This document shows, in pieces, positions 1 through 6,959 of a DNA stretch of 32,378 nucleotides. Positions within the stretch are counted from its first letter, which is position 1, and every line of letters starts with the position of its first letter. A program made the position numbers and the translations under genes. The notes beneath the pieces were generated by a model, which worked only from the letters and a program-made list of their open reading frames with translations, made no database searches and had not been told where the DNA came from. This DNA comes from an uncultured Paracoccus sp. (GTDB lineage: Bacteria > Pseudomonadota > Alphaproteobacteria > Rhodobacterales > Rhodobacteraceae), in assembly GCA_934533075.1 (NCBI GenBank), contig CAKTBJ010000033.1, positions 1 through 32,378 of the forward strand, read 5' to 3'.

Positions 1-55
1 CGCAACTAATCCAGACACAGTAAAATCAACTACTTGGAGTGGAGAAGGTTGTCTT

Positions 56-239
56 TCAGGCCCATCCCCTCCGCCACCTTGGTATAAAACCGGGAACGCC
101 TCGATTCCTGCCGGTTTCCCTCCCTTAGTGGCTACCAACGCCCTTACAGGACGCTTTTGCTGCCTTTGAGATAGATTGCGTCATCCGCGACCTCGACGCG
201 CTGCGCGAACGCCCGGACGTGTTCCCGCCAATAGGGGCC
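56..239 (-). pseudogene. C-terminal remnant of a site-specific recombinase
   Basis: On the minus strand, from about 239 down to 146, one frame reads GPYWREHVRAF, then QRVEVADDAI and LKGSKSVL. This is the pattern I know from the C-terminal end of large serine recombinase (resolvase-type) proteins. A stop follows, but the next segment continues in other frames. It reads RALVA and then RGVPGFIPRWRRGWA before a stop at 56-58, like the usual GVPxFxPxWR tail of such recombinases. At least two frameshifts are needed to join the pieces, and nothing upstream of about 258 belongs to the protein, because the neighbouring dehydrogenase begins there. I read it as the stump of a mobile-element recombinase left at a rearrangement junction. 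Family assignment rests on motif memory only. Confidence 0.5.
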
Positions 240-279
240 AGCTACCGAAAGACCATATCCGCCGCACCTTGGGGAATCG

Positions 280-1026
280 TCAAACCGCCTGCGCGCCGCC
301 ATCCACCGGCAGCATGATGCCAGTGATATAGTCGGACAGCGACGAGGCCAGAAGCAGGACGGCGCCGTCCAGATCGGCGACAGTGCCGACCCTGCTCATG
401 GGAATGCGCGCATGCGTGCGGGCCAGCCATGCCGGGTCCTCGAACATCCTTGCGGTCATCTCGGTCTTGAACCAGCCCGGCTCGATCCCGTTGACCTGGA
501 TGTTCAACGGCGCGAACTCCAGCGCCAGCGATTTGGTCATCTGGCGCACGCCGCCCTTGCTGGAGGTATAGGCCGCGCCGCGCGCCAGACCGTTGGCGCT
601 GCCGTAGGAACAATAGTTGATGATCTTGCCGCCGCCCGCCGTGCGCATGATCCGCGCCGCCTCGACCGAGGTGATGAAGCTGCCCCGGCCGTTCACCGCA
701 TGGACGCGATCCCAGTCCTCGTCCGAGAAGGCGAAGGAGTCACCGTTCAGGTTCAGCCCTGCCGCGTTGACCAAAATATCCAGCCGGCCATGTGCGGCGT
801 GGATCGCCGCGAAGGTCTGCACGACCTGCGCCCGGTCGGTCACGTCGCAGACCAGCGCGCTGCACCCCATCCCGGCCGCCGCCGAGGCCAGCATGCCGCC
901 CCGGCGCCCCAGGATCACCACCGTCGCCCCGGCGCGCAGCAGCGCCTGCGCCGCGCCCTTGCCGAGGCCGGTGGCGCCGCCGGTGACGACGGCCACGCGC
1001 TGGGACAGGTCGATGTCCACACCCAT
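280..1026 (-). CDS. SDR-family oxidoreductase (downstream member of a pair)
   Basis: This is a 248-aa classical short-chain dehydrogenase/reductase, probably cytoplasmic and NAD(P)-dependent. The N-terminal Rossmann motif TGGATGLGKG is present, followed by NAAG (NNAG-type motif), the catalytic Ser in the SYGSA region, and YTSSKGG, which supplies the YxxxK pair. The C-terminal part has the usual PGWFKTEM and a VDGGAQAV ending. I chose the ATG at 1026 because its A is shared with the TGA of the preceding SDR (TGATG), a normal coupled start. The frame stays open upstream to beyond 2150, but that stretch is antisense-frame noise over two real genes. It is the last gene of the nine-gene importer/nucleoside hydrolase operon. 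It resembles gluconate or sugar-alcohol dehydrogenases, but the substrate is unknown. Confidence 0.9.
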   Translation of the reverse strand: MGVDIDLSQRVAVVTGGATGLGKGAAQALLRAGATVVILGRRGGMLASAAAGMGCSALVCDVTDRAQVVQTFAAIHAAHGRLDILVNAAGLNLNGDSFAFSDEDWDRVHAVNGRGSFITSVEAARIMRTAGGGKIINYCSYGSANGLARGAAYTSSKGGVRQMTKSLALEFAPLNIQVNGIEPGWFKTEMTARMFEDPAWLARTHARIPMSRVGTVADLDGAVLLLASSLSDYITGIMLPVDGGAQAV

Positions 1027-1808
1027 CACGACCCCATGAATTGCCCGCCATTGACCTCGACGACCTGCCCGGTCACGAAGCCCGACAGGCCGGGGCTGGC
1101 AAGGAACAGCGCCGCGCCGGCGCAGTCGTCGGGATGCCCGCCGCGCCCCATCGGGATCTGCTTGAGCCAGCCCTCGATCAGGCTCGGGTTCGACACCTTG
1201 TCGTGCAGAGGCGTGGCGATGAAGCCCGGCGACAGGGCGTTGACGCGGATGCCGTCCGCCGCAAGCTCGCGCGCCAGCGTCTTGGACAGCGCGCCCACAA
1301 AGGCCTTCGACGCGCCATAGATCGAGGCGCCGGGGCCGCTGCCGACGCGCCCGCTCAGCGAGGTCACGTTGATGACGCAGGCGGGGCGGGTGCTGGCCCG
1401 CAGATGCGGCACCGCCGCGCGGCAGGCCTCGAAGACGCAGCGGGCATTCAGGTCGAAGATGTGGTCGAAACCCTCGTCCGTCATCTCGGCGACCGGCCGC
1501 AGCAGTTCGGGACCGCCGGCATTGTTGACCAGCACGTCCAGTCCCCCCGCCTGCGCGGCAAACTCCTCGACCAGCCTGCCCGCCGCGCCGCGCCGGCCCA
1601 GATCGGCCTGAAGCGCGATGCCCCGGCCGCCGGCCGTGTCGATGGCGCCGCAGACGCTGCGCGCGCCCTCGGCATTGGCGTGATAGTGGACGCCCACCAC
1701 CGCGCCGCTGGCGCCGAAGGCGGTGGCGATGGCGGCGCCGATGCCGCCGCCGGCGCCGGTCACCAGCACGCGGGCGCCGGCCAGATCGGCGATCACGGGA
1801 TAGGCCAT
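1026..1808 (-). CDS. SDR-family oxidoreductase (upstream member of a pair)
   Basis: This is a 260-aa classical SDR. The cofactor motif TGAGGGIG lies near residue 17, NNAGG follows at about residue 93, then the catalytic Ser in VTSLSGRVGS and the YGASKAF (YxxxK) motif. The C-terminus has SPGFIATPL and ends in VEVNGGQFMGS. A full-length fold with all catalytic residues is therefore present. The ATG at 1808 follows the TGA of the 173-aa gene by 9 bases, with a GAGG-like ribosome site. The gene shares one base with the next SDR. Two adjacent, clearly different SDRs suggest successive steps, such as an oxidation and a reduction that together epimerise a carbon, or oxidation at two positions of the same sugar-like product. 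That role is inference from context. Confidence 0.9.
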   Translation of the reverse strand: MAYPVIADLAGARVLVTGAGGGIGAAIATAFGASGAVVGVHYHANAEGARSVCGAIDTAGGRGIALQADLGRRGAAGRLVEEFAAQAGGLDVLVNNAGGPELLRPVAEMTDEGFDHIFDLNARCVFEACRAAVPHLRASTRPACVINVTSLSGRVGSGPGASIYGASKAFVGALSKTLARELAADGIRVNALSPGFIATPLHDKVSNPSLIEGWLKQIPMGRGGHPDDCAGAALFLASPGLSGFVTGQVVEVNGGQFMGS

Positions 1809-1817
1809 GCCCCGGCC

Positions 1818-2339
1818 TCAGCGGCACTGATCGGCGCAGGCGGCATCCCAGAACGGGCGCCCCTCCTGCTGCGGCGGGATCGTCGGGCGATCCACCTTGC
1901 CAGGCAGACTGTCGGGCGTCGGCAGGACCGCTTCCCACCAGCCATGCGCGCACATCGAGCGGAAGGCCATCTGGTCCGAGATCGTTGTGCCTTCCGCCGC
2001 CAGCGCCCGGTCCAGCGATTCCGTCGCCGCGCGGATGCGGCGGTCGTTCTCGTCGCTGGGATCGTTCACATAGTCGTAGAAGGTGGCGGTGAAATTCTCC
2101 ATCTCCGTGGCGATATGCGGCCAGTCGTTGCGCGGCACATACCAGGCCTCCAGCCACTCGGCCAGAACGGCCTCGACGGATTCGGCCTTGGGGCGGTCCT
2201 TGCTCTTGGCGGCGGTGGTGCGCATGTGGCGCATCAGTTCGGCCCGCGCATGGATGTGACGGGCGGCCAGCGCGGCCTTTTTCATCTCCTCGATCGCCGT
2301 GGCGGCTTCTTGCTGCAATTCCTCGACAAAATGGGGCAT
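1818..2339 (-). CDS. Hypothetical protein, 173 aa, in a nucleoside hydrolase operon
   Basis: I do not recognise this protein. It is acidic to neutral, has no signal peptide or membrane segment, and looks soluble. The first about 60 residues should be largely helical (EELQQEAATAIEEMKKAALA, then further heptad-like stretches). The C-terminal third is richer in Trp, Pro and Gly, with AHGWWEAVLPTPDS and a closing CADQC. ATG at 2339 has a good AAGGA ribosome site eight bases upstream. It begins 12 bases after the nucleoside hydrolase stop and ends 9 bases before the first SDR. The codon style matches its neighbours and its place in a tight operon supports it as a real gene. It could be a small accessory subunit or an enzyme of an uncharacterised family. 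Confidence 0.75.
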   Translation of the reverse strand: MPHFVEELQQEAATAIEEMKKAALAARHIHARAELMRHMRTTAAKSKDRPKAESVEAVLAEWLEAWYVPRNDWPHIATEMENFTATFYDYVNDPSDENDRRIRAATESLDRALAAEGTTISDQMAFRSMCAHGWWEAVLPTPDSLPGKVDRPTIPPQQEGRPFWDAACADQCR

Positions 2340-2351
2340 TTCAGGCGTCCT

Positions 2352-3278
2352 TCAGGATAGTGTGGCGATGGTTTCGATAACGCGGTTCAAAAGCGGTTCG
2401 GCCTCGATGCCGTCGATGACCAGGGCATTGGCGGGCTTCTTGCAGCGGTTGTTCCAGTCGATGGTGGAGCGGCCGCGCAGCGGGCCGTTGCCGGTCTCGA
2501 TCTCGACGAAGCAATCGCGGCCGGTGAAATGCTCGGGCCAGAGCAGATAGGCGATCACGCACATGTCGTGGATGGGATGGCCGGCGCTGCCGAGGCTGGC
2601 CGGGCGCGGCCGGGTCAGCATGCCGTTGATGGCGCGGCCGGTGGCGGTGCCCTGCGCGGCGAAGCGGGCGATCTGGTCGTGGGTGCAGATCGCCTTCAGC
2701 GTGACGTTCAGGCCCATCATCACGATGGGCAGGCCGGATTCGAACACGACGGCAGCGGCATGGGGGTCGACGTAGAAGTTGAACTCGGCCGCCGGGGTGA
2801 TGTTGCCCAGGTTCATCGCCCCGCCCATCAGCACGATGCGCCCGACCTTGGCCTTGATGTCGGGCGCCAGCCGGAAGGCCAGCGCGATATTGGTCAGCGG
2901 TCCCAGCGGGCAGAGCGTGACGGCGCCATCCTCGGCCGCACGCAGCGTCCTGATAAGGAAATCGACGGCGTGCCCGGCCTCGGCTGTGCTGGCGGGCGGC
3001 GGCAGGCCGGCCCCGTCCAGACCGTCAGGGCCGCAGACAAACTCGGCCGTTTCCAGCGGATAGACCAGCGGCCCCTCGGCCCCCTTGTAGACGGGCGCCC
3101 GGCGGCCGGCGGCGTCCATGATGCGCAGCGCGTTCGCGGTGGTCTGGGCGACGGGCACGTTGCCGGCGACGGCGCAGACCCCCAGCAGGTCCAGCCGGTC
3201 CTGCGCAGCCAGCGCCAGGAAGATGGCCACGGCATCGTCCTGCCCCGGATCGCTGTCGATGATGATCTGTTCGCGCAT
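2352..3278 (-). CDS. Inosine/uridine-preferring-type nucleoside hydrolase
   Basis: Family members hydrolyse the N-glycosidic bond of ribonucleosides to give a free base and ribose, using a tightly bound Ca2+. The signature DSDPGQDDA is at the N-terminus. With the start used here the Ca2+ ligands fall at Asp10, Asp14 and Asp15, the standard family numbering. EFNFYVDPHAA lies near residue 165, and the catalytic His237-Asp238 pair is in GHPIHDMC. At 308 aa it is of normal length. I prefer the ATG at 3278, which has GGGGAAAG just upstream, over an in-frame ATG five codons earlier at 3293 without a clear ribosome site. It follows the importer ATPase closely, so the importer may bring in its substrate. 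A modified nucleoside or another N-glycoside is possible. Confidence 0.9.
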   Translation of the reverse strand: MREQIIIDSDPGQDDAVAIFLALAAQDRLDLLGVCAVAGNVPVAQTTANALRIMDAAGRRAPVYKGAEGPLVYPLETAEFVCGPDGLDGAGLPPPASTAEAGHAVDFLIRTLRAAEDGAVTLCPLGPLTNIALAFRLAPDIKAKVGRIVLMGGAMNLGNITPAAEFNFYVDPHAAAVVFESGLPIVMMGLNVTLKAICTHDQIARFAAQGTATGRAINGMLTRPRPASLGSAGHPIHDMCVIAYLLWPEHFTGRDCFVEIETGNGPLRGRSTIDWNNRCKKPANALVIDGIEAEPLLNRVIETIATLS

Positions 3279-3296
3279 GGCTTTCCCCGTCATGGA

Positions 3297-4130
3297 TCAG
3301 TTGGGCGCCGCATCGGGCCGCTGCGGGCGGCGCCGGGCCTCCGGCTTCAGCACGGCGGCAAGCAGCTTTCTGGTATAGTCGTGGCGGGGCGCGGCAAAGA
3401 CCTCGGCCACGCGGCCCTGTTCGACGAACACGCCGCGCTGCATGACCGCCACCGCATCGGCCACGTGGCGCACGACCGCAAGGTTGTGGCTGATGAACAG
3501 ATAGGCGATGCCGTAATGCTCGCGCAGATCACGCATCAGGTTCAGCACCTGCGCCTGCACCGACACATCCAGCGCCGAGACCGGCTCGTCCGCCACGATC
3601 AGCGCCGGGCGCGTGATCAGCGCGCGGGCAATGGCGATGCGCTGGCGCTGGCCGCCCGAGAATTCATGCGGGAACTTGTCGGCGTCGGTGGCGCGCAGGC
3701 CCACGGCCTCCAGCGCCTCGTCGATGCGTGCGCGCCGCTCCGCCGGCGTCCCTGCCCCGCCCGAGGCGTCCAGCGGATCGGCGATGGACTGGCCGACCTT
3801 CAGCCGCGGGTCGAGCGATTCATAGGGGTCCTGAAACACCATCGACAGGTTGCGCCGCGCGGCGCGCAGCCGGGCCGGCGACAGGGTGAAGAGATCCTCG
3901 CCGTTCAGCCTGACCGTGCCGGCGGTCGGGGTTTCCAGCGCCATGACCGTGCGCGCCAGCGTGCTTTTGCCGCTGCCGCTTTCGCCCACCACCGCATAGC
4001 TCTGGCCCGGCATGATCCGCAGGCTGACGCCGTTCACCGCCTTCAGCACCGGCGGCGGGCCGAACAGGCGGGTGCGCCTGAGGCGGTATTCGCAAGACAG
4101 GTTCTGCACATCCAGGACGGGCACGGTCAT
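3297..4130 (-). CDS. ABC transporter ATPase, DppF/OppF type
   Basis: This 277-aa ATPase belongs to a peptide/nickel/opine-class importer. Walker A GESGSGKST lies near residues 49-57, FSGGQRQR is the signature, and VADEPVSALD is Walker B with the D-loop. The insert VFQDPYESLDPR and the C-terminal basic tail are typical of DppF/OppF. The start at 4130 overlaps the stop of the preceding ATPase by ATGA. The frame is open further upstream but overlaps the other ATPase there, so the longer version is not credible. It acts at the inner face of the membrane together with the other ATPase and the two permeases. The operon ends in a nucleoside hydrolase and dehydrogenases, so the transported substrate may not be a peptide. 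Confidence 0.92.
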   Translation of the reverse strand: MTVPVLDVQNLSCEYRLRRTRLFGPPPVLKAVNGVSLRIMPGQSYAVVGESGSGKSTLARTVMALETPTAGTVRLNGEDLFTLSPARLRAARRNLSMVFQDPYESLDPRLKVGQSIADPLDASGGAGTPAERRARIDEALEAVGLRATDADKFPHEFSGGQRQRIAIARALITRPALIVADEPVSALDVSVQAQVLNLMRDLREHYGIAYLFISHNLAVVRHVADAVAVMQRGVFVEQGRVAEVFAAPRHDYTRKLLAAVLKPEARRRPQRPDAAPN

Positions 4131-5104
4131 GTCGCCACCTCGGACACGCGGATGCAGCGGGCCACCTGCCCCAGCCGTCCCGGCAGCAAGGGAGGCTCGG
4201 CCTCGCGGCAGGCGGGGATGACATGGCCGCAGCGGTCGGCGAACTTGCAGCCATGCGGCAGCGCGAAGGGCGAGGGCACGATGCCGGGAATGGTATAGAG
4301 GCTGCCGCCCTCCTCGCCCTGCGCCTCCGGCAGCGCGCCGAAAAGGCCCTGGGTATAGGGATGCGAGGGCGCGGCGAAGACATCGGCGGCGGTGCCCTTC
4401 TCGACCGCCTGCCCGGCATACATGACCATCACGTCGTCGCAGAGCCTGCCGATGACGCCCAGGTCGTGGCTGATGACGATCAGCGCCATGCCGAGGTCGG
4501 CCACCAGCCTTTCCAGCAGTTCGAGGATCTGCAACTGCACGGTCACGTCCAGCGCGGTCGTCGGTTCGTCGGCAATCAGCAGGCCGGGCTTGCAGGCCAG
4601 CGCCATCGCGATGACGATGCGCTGCCGCTGGCCGCCGGAAAACTGGTGCGGGAAATCGCCCAGCCGCGCCCGCGCATTGGGAATGCCCACCAGATCCAGC
4701 AATGCGCCCGCCTCCTCCATCGCCGCGCGGGAACCGAGGCGGTTGTGCAGGCGCAGGCCCTCGGCCACCTGCCGGCCGATCGTATGCGCCGGGTTCAGTG
4801 CGGTCATCGGCTCCTGAAAGATCATGCCGATGCGCGCGCCGCGCACGGCGCACATGGCATCCTCGGGCAAAGGCAGCAGGTCCTGCCCGTCCAGAAGCAC
4901 CCGGCCCGAGGCCCGCGCGCTGTCCGGCAGCAGCCGCATCAGCGCCAGCGCGGTCATCGACTTGCCGCAGCCCGACTCGCCCACGATGCCCAGCGTCGCA
5001 CCCTTGGGCACCGTGAAGCTGAGATCGCGGACGATAGGCGCATAGCCCCGGTCGGTGCGCAGCGAGACCGAGAGGTTTTCAACCGAAAGGGCCGCCTGTG
5101 TCAT
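4127..5104 (-). CDS. ABC transporter ATPase, DppD/OppD type
   Basis: This 325-aa ATPase has Walker A GESGCGKSM, signature FSGGQRQRIVIA and Walker B IADEPTTALD. The C-terminal extension with four conserved-looking cysteine or proline landmarks (LPHGCKFADRCGH, IPACREAEPP, ARCIRV) is the oligopeptide/dipeptide transporter C-terminal domain found on DppD-type subunits. Walker A ends in Ser-Met rather than the usual Ser-Thr/Met alternatives, which is normal for this class. It is linked by ATGA overlaps to the permease before it and the ATPase after it. It pairs with the following subunit as a heterodimeric motor for the importer encoded upstream. Confidence 0.93.
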   Translation of the reverse strand: MTQAALSVENLSVSLRTDRGYAPIVRDLSFTVPKGATLGIVGESGCGKSMTALALMRLLPDSARASGRVLLDGQDLLPLPEDAMCAVRGARIGMIFQEPMTALNPAHTIGRQVAEGLRLHNRLGSRAAMEEAGALLDLVGIPNARARLGDFPHQFSGGQRQRIVIAMALACKPGLLIADEPTTALDVTVQLQILELLERLVADLGMALIVISHDLGVIGRLCDDVMVMYAGQAVEKGTAADVFAAPSHPYTQGLFGALPEAQGEEGGSLYTIPGIVPSPFALPHGCKFADRCGHVIPACREAEPPLLPGRLGQVARCIRVSEVAT

Positions 5105-5943
5105 CGCGCGCGCCTCAGCCGGGGGTCGAGGATGTCGCGCACGCCGTCGCCCAGCAGGTTGAAGCCCAGCACCGCCAGCGCGATCATCAGGCCGGGAAAG
5201 ATCGCCAGCGTGGGCGCGGCGGCCATGTTCGTCTGCGCATCGGCCAGCATCTTGCCCCAGCTGATCGACGGCGGCTGAAGGCCGATGCCCAGATAGGACA
5301 GCCCGGCCTCGACGATGATGGCCAGCGCAATCTGCGTCGAGGCCTGCACGATCAGCAACCCGCCGATATTGGGCAGGACGTGGCGCAGGGTGATGAAGAA
5401 CGCGCCGCGCCCGTTGGTGCGCGCGGCGGCGACGAAGGCGCGGCTCCAGACCTCGATCGCGGCGCCGCGGGCCAGCCGGCCGAAGACGGGTATGGTAAAG
5501 ATCGCGATGGCGAGGATCGTCGGAGTCGCGCCCACGCCGATCAGCGCCGCGATGACGATGGCCAGCAGGACGGCGGGAAAGGCATAGGTAAAGTCGCAGA
5601 TGCGCATGAACAGTTCCTCGGCCCAGCCGCGGATCGCGGCGGCGGCCAGGCCCAGCGCGCTGCCCAGCGCGGCGCCGATGATGACGGCCAACACGGCCAC
5701 GAACAGCGCGTTCTGCGCGCCCACCATGATCTGCGACAGCACATCGCGCCCGAACTGGTCCGTGCCCATCAGATGCGCCGCGGACGGGCCTTGCAGGCGC
5801 GACGGCATCGCCATCTGCGTGGGCGGATAGGGCGTCCAGAACAGCGACAGGATCGCCATGCCCAGGATGGCGGCGACCAGCACGCCGCCGATGACCAGGC
5901 TGGGATTGCGCCGCGCGATGGTGGTGAAAGCCAGCGTCGTCAT
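5101..5943 (-). CDS. ABC transporter permease, DppC type
   Basis: This 280-aa inner-membrane permease has a first transmembrane helix near residues 15-35. The DppC hallmark HLMGTDQFGRDVLSQIMVGA lies in the following loop, and about five more hydrophobic segments follow. The EAA-type cytoplasmic loop for ATPase contact lies around the segment beginning AFVAAARTNG. The C-terminus reads GDGVRDILDPRLRRAR, the typical DppC ending. I chose the ATG at 5943, which overlaps the stop of the DppB-type gene (ATGA); the longer open frame upstream reads through that gene. It forms the membrane channel with the neighbouring permease. Confidence 0.93.
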   Translation of the reverse strand: MTTLAFTTIARRNPSLVIGGVLVAAILGMAILSLFWTPYPPTQMAMPSRLQGPSAAHLMGTDQFGRDVLSQIMVGAQNALFVAVLAVIIGAALGSALGLAAAAIRGWAEELFMRICDFTYAFPAVLLAIVIAALIGVGATPTILAIAIFTIPVFGRLARGAAIEVWSRAFVAAARTNGRGAFFITLRHVLPNIGGLLIVQASTQIALAIIVEAGLSYLGIGLQPPSISWGKMLADAQTNMAAAPTLAIFPGLMIALAVLGFNLLGDGVRDILDPRLRRAR

Positions 5944-6884
5944 CTCTGCCTCAGGCGCGGATTGAGGATGGCATAGGAAATATCGACCAGGAAATTCATC
6001 ACCATGATCAGCGCCGCCAGCAGCACCACCACGTTCTTGATGACCACCAGGTCGCGCTGGGTGATCGCCTGGAAAATCAGCCTTCCGAGGCCCGGCAGGT
6101 AAAAGACGTTCTCGACGATGATCGAGCCGGCCAGCATATAGGTGAACTGCGTCCCCATGACCGTGACCACCGGCACCATCGCGTTGCGCAGCACATGCTT
6201 CCACAGCGTCGCGCTGCGGGTCAGGCCCTTGGCGCGGGCGGTGCGCACGAAGTCCTGATCCAGCACTTCGAGGACCGAGGACCGCGTGACCCGCGCGATG
6301 ATCGCCGCCTGCGGCAGCGCCAGCGACACCGCCGGCAGCAGCAGCGCCTTGAAGGCGGCGACGGGGCCGGCGTCCCAGCCCGGAAAGCCGCCGGCGGCGA
6401 ACCAGCCCAGCGTCACCGAGAACAGCAGGATCAGCAGCACCGCGAACCAGAAGTTCGGAATGGCCAGCCCCAGCTGGGTCAGGAAGGTCACGATCACGTC
6501 CGGCGCCTTGCCACGATAGCGCGCCGCCAGCGCGCCCAGCGGCAGGGCGATCACGACAGTGATCACGATGGCCAGCAGGCCCAGCGGCAGGGTGATGAGG
6601 ATCGGATCGCGCAGCAGCTCGGTCACGGGCACCCGATAGCGCAGCGACATCCCCAGATCGCCGGTGACGAAGCCGCCGATCCAGTCGAAGAACCGCAGCC
6701 AGAGCGGCCGGTCGAGGCCAAGCTGCGCGCGCAGCTGCGCCAGCGTGTCCTCGCGCACCTCTGTGCCAAGCATGTCCAGCGCCGGATCGCCGGGGATCAC
6801 CTCCAGCAGGAAGAAGGCCACCAGCGCCGTGATGAACAGCGTGACGATCAGCGAGGCCAGACGTCGGAGAATGAACAGCAGCAC
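5940..6884 (-). CDS. ABC transporter permease, DppB type (GTG start)
   Basis: This 314-aa inner-membrane permease has six predicted helices, the first immediately at the N-terminus (LLFILRRLASLIVTLFIT). DppB landmarks are IPGDPA near residue 30, LGLDRPL, the EAA-type loop with DFVRTARAKGL, and the ending DISYAILNPRLRQR. The start codon is GTG at 6884; no upstream ATG is in frame, and the next internal Met would remove the first helix. AAGG lies only a few bases upstream, a rather close ribosome site. It follows the binding-protein gene after a 75-base gap with a hairpin, and overlaps the DppC-type gene by ATGA. Confidence 0.93.
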   Translation of the reverse strand: MLLFILRRLASLIVTLFITALVAFFLLEVIPGDPALDMLGTEVREDTLAQLRAQLGLDRPLWLRFFDWIGGFVTGDLGMSLRYRVPVTELLRDPILITLPLGLLAIVITVVIALPLGALAARYRGKAPDVIVTFLTQLGLAIPNFWFAVLLILLFSVTLGWFAAGGFPGWDAGPVAAFKALLLPAVSLALPQAAIIARVTRSSVLEVLDQDFVRTARAKGLTRSATLWKHVLRNAMVPVVTVMGTQFTYMLAGSIIVENVFYLPGLGRLIFQAITQRDLVVIKNVVVLLAALIMVMNFLVDISYAILNPRLRQR

Positions 6885-6917
6885 AGCCTTAACCGCCAGA
6901 AGGAAACGGGGATCGGG

Positions 6918-6942
6918 GTCCGCCCGCGCCGGAAACGCGGAC
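6918..6942 (-). promoter_or_regulatory. Possible hairpin between binding-protein and permease genes
   Basis: In the 75-base gap after the binding-protein gene, GTCCGC at 6918-6923 pairs with GCGGAC at 6937-6942. Alternatively CCGCG at 6924-6928 pairs with CGCGG at 6936-6940. The two forms are mutually exclusive. Stem-loops at this place in importer operons often stabilise the upstream binding-protein message or cause partial termination, which lets the binding protein be made in excess. There is no U-run, so it is not a strong terminator. Confidence 0.3.
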
Positions 6943-6959
6943 GGGCGCAGCGTCGAAGG

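Noticed and set aside
280..2157. A 625-residue continuous minus-strand frame that would fuse the last SDR to a long upstream extension
   Set aside because: The part upstream of 1026 reads Arg/Gly-rich nonsense across two well-supported genes in another frame. The true SDR start is the coupled ATG at 1026.
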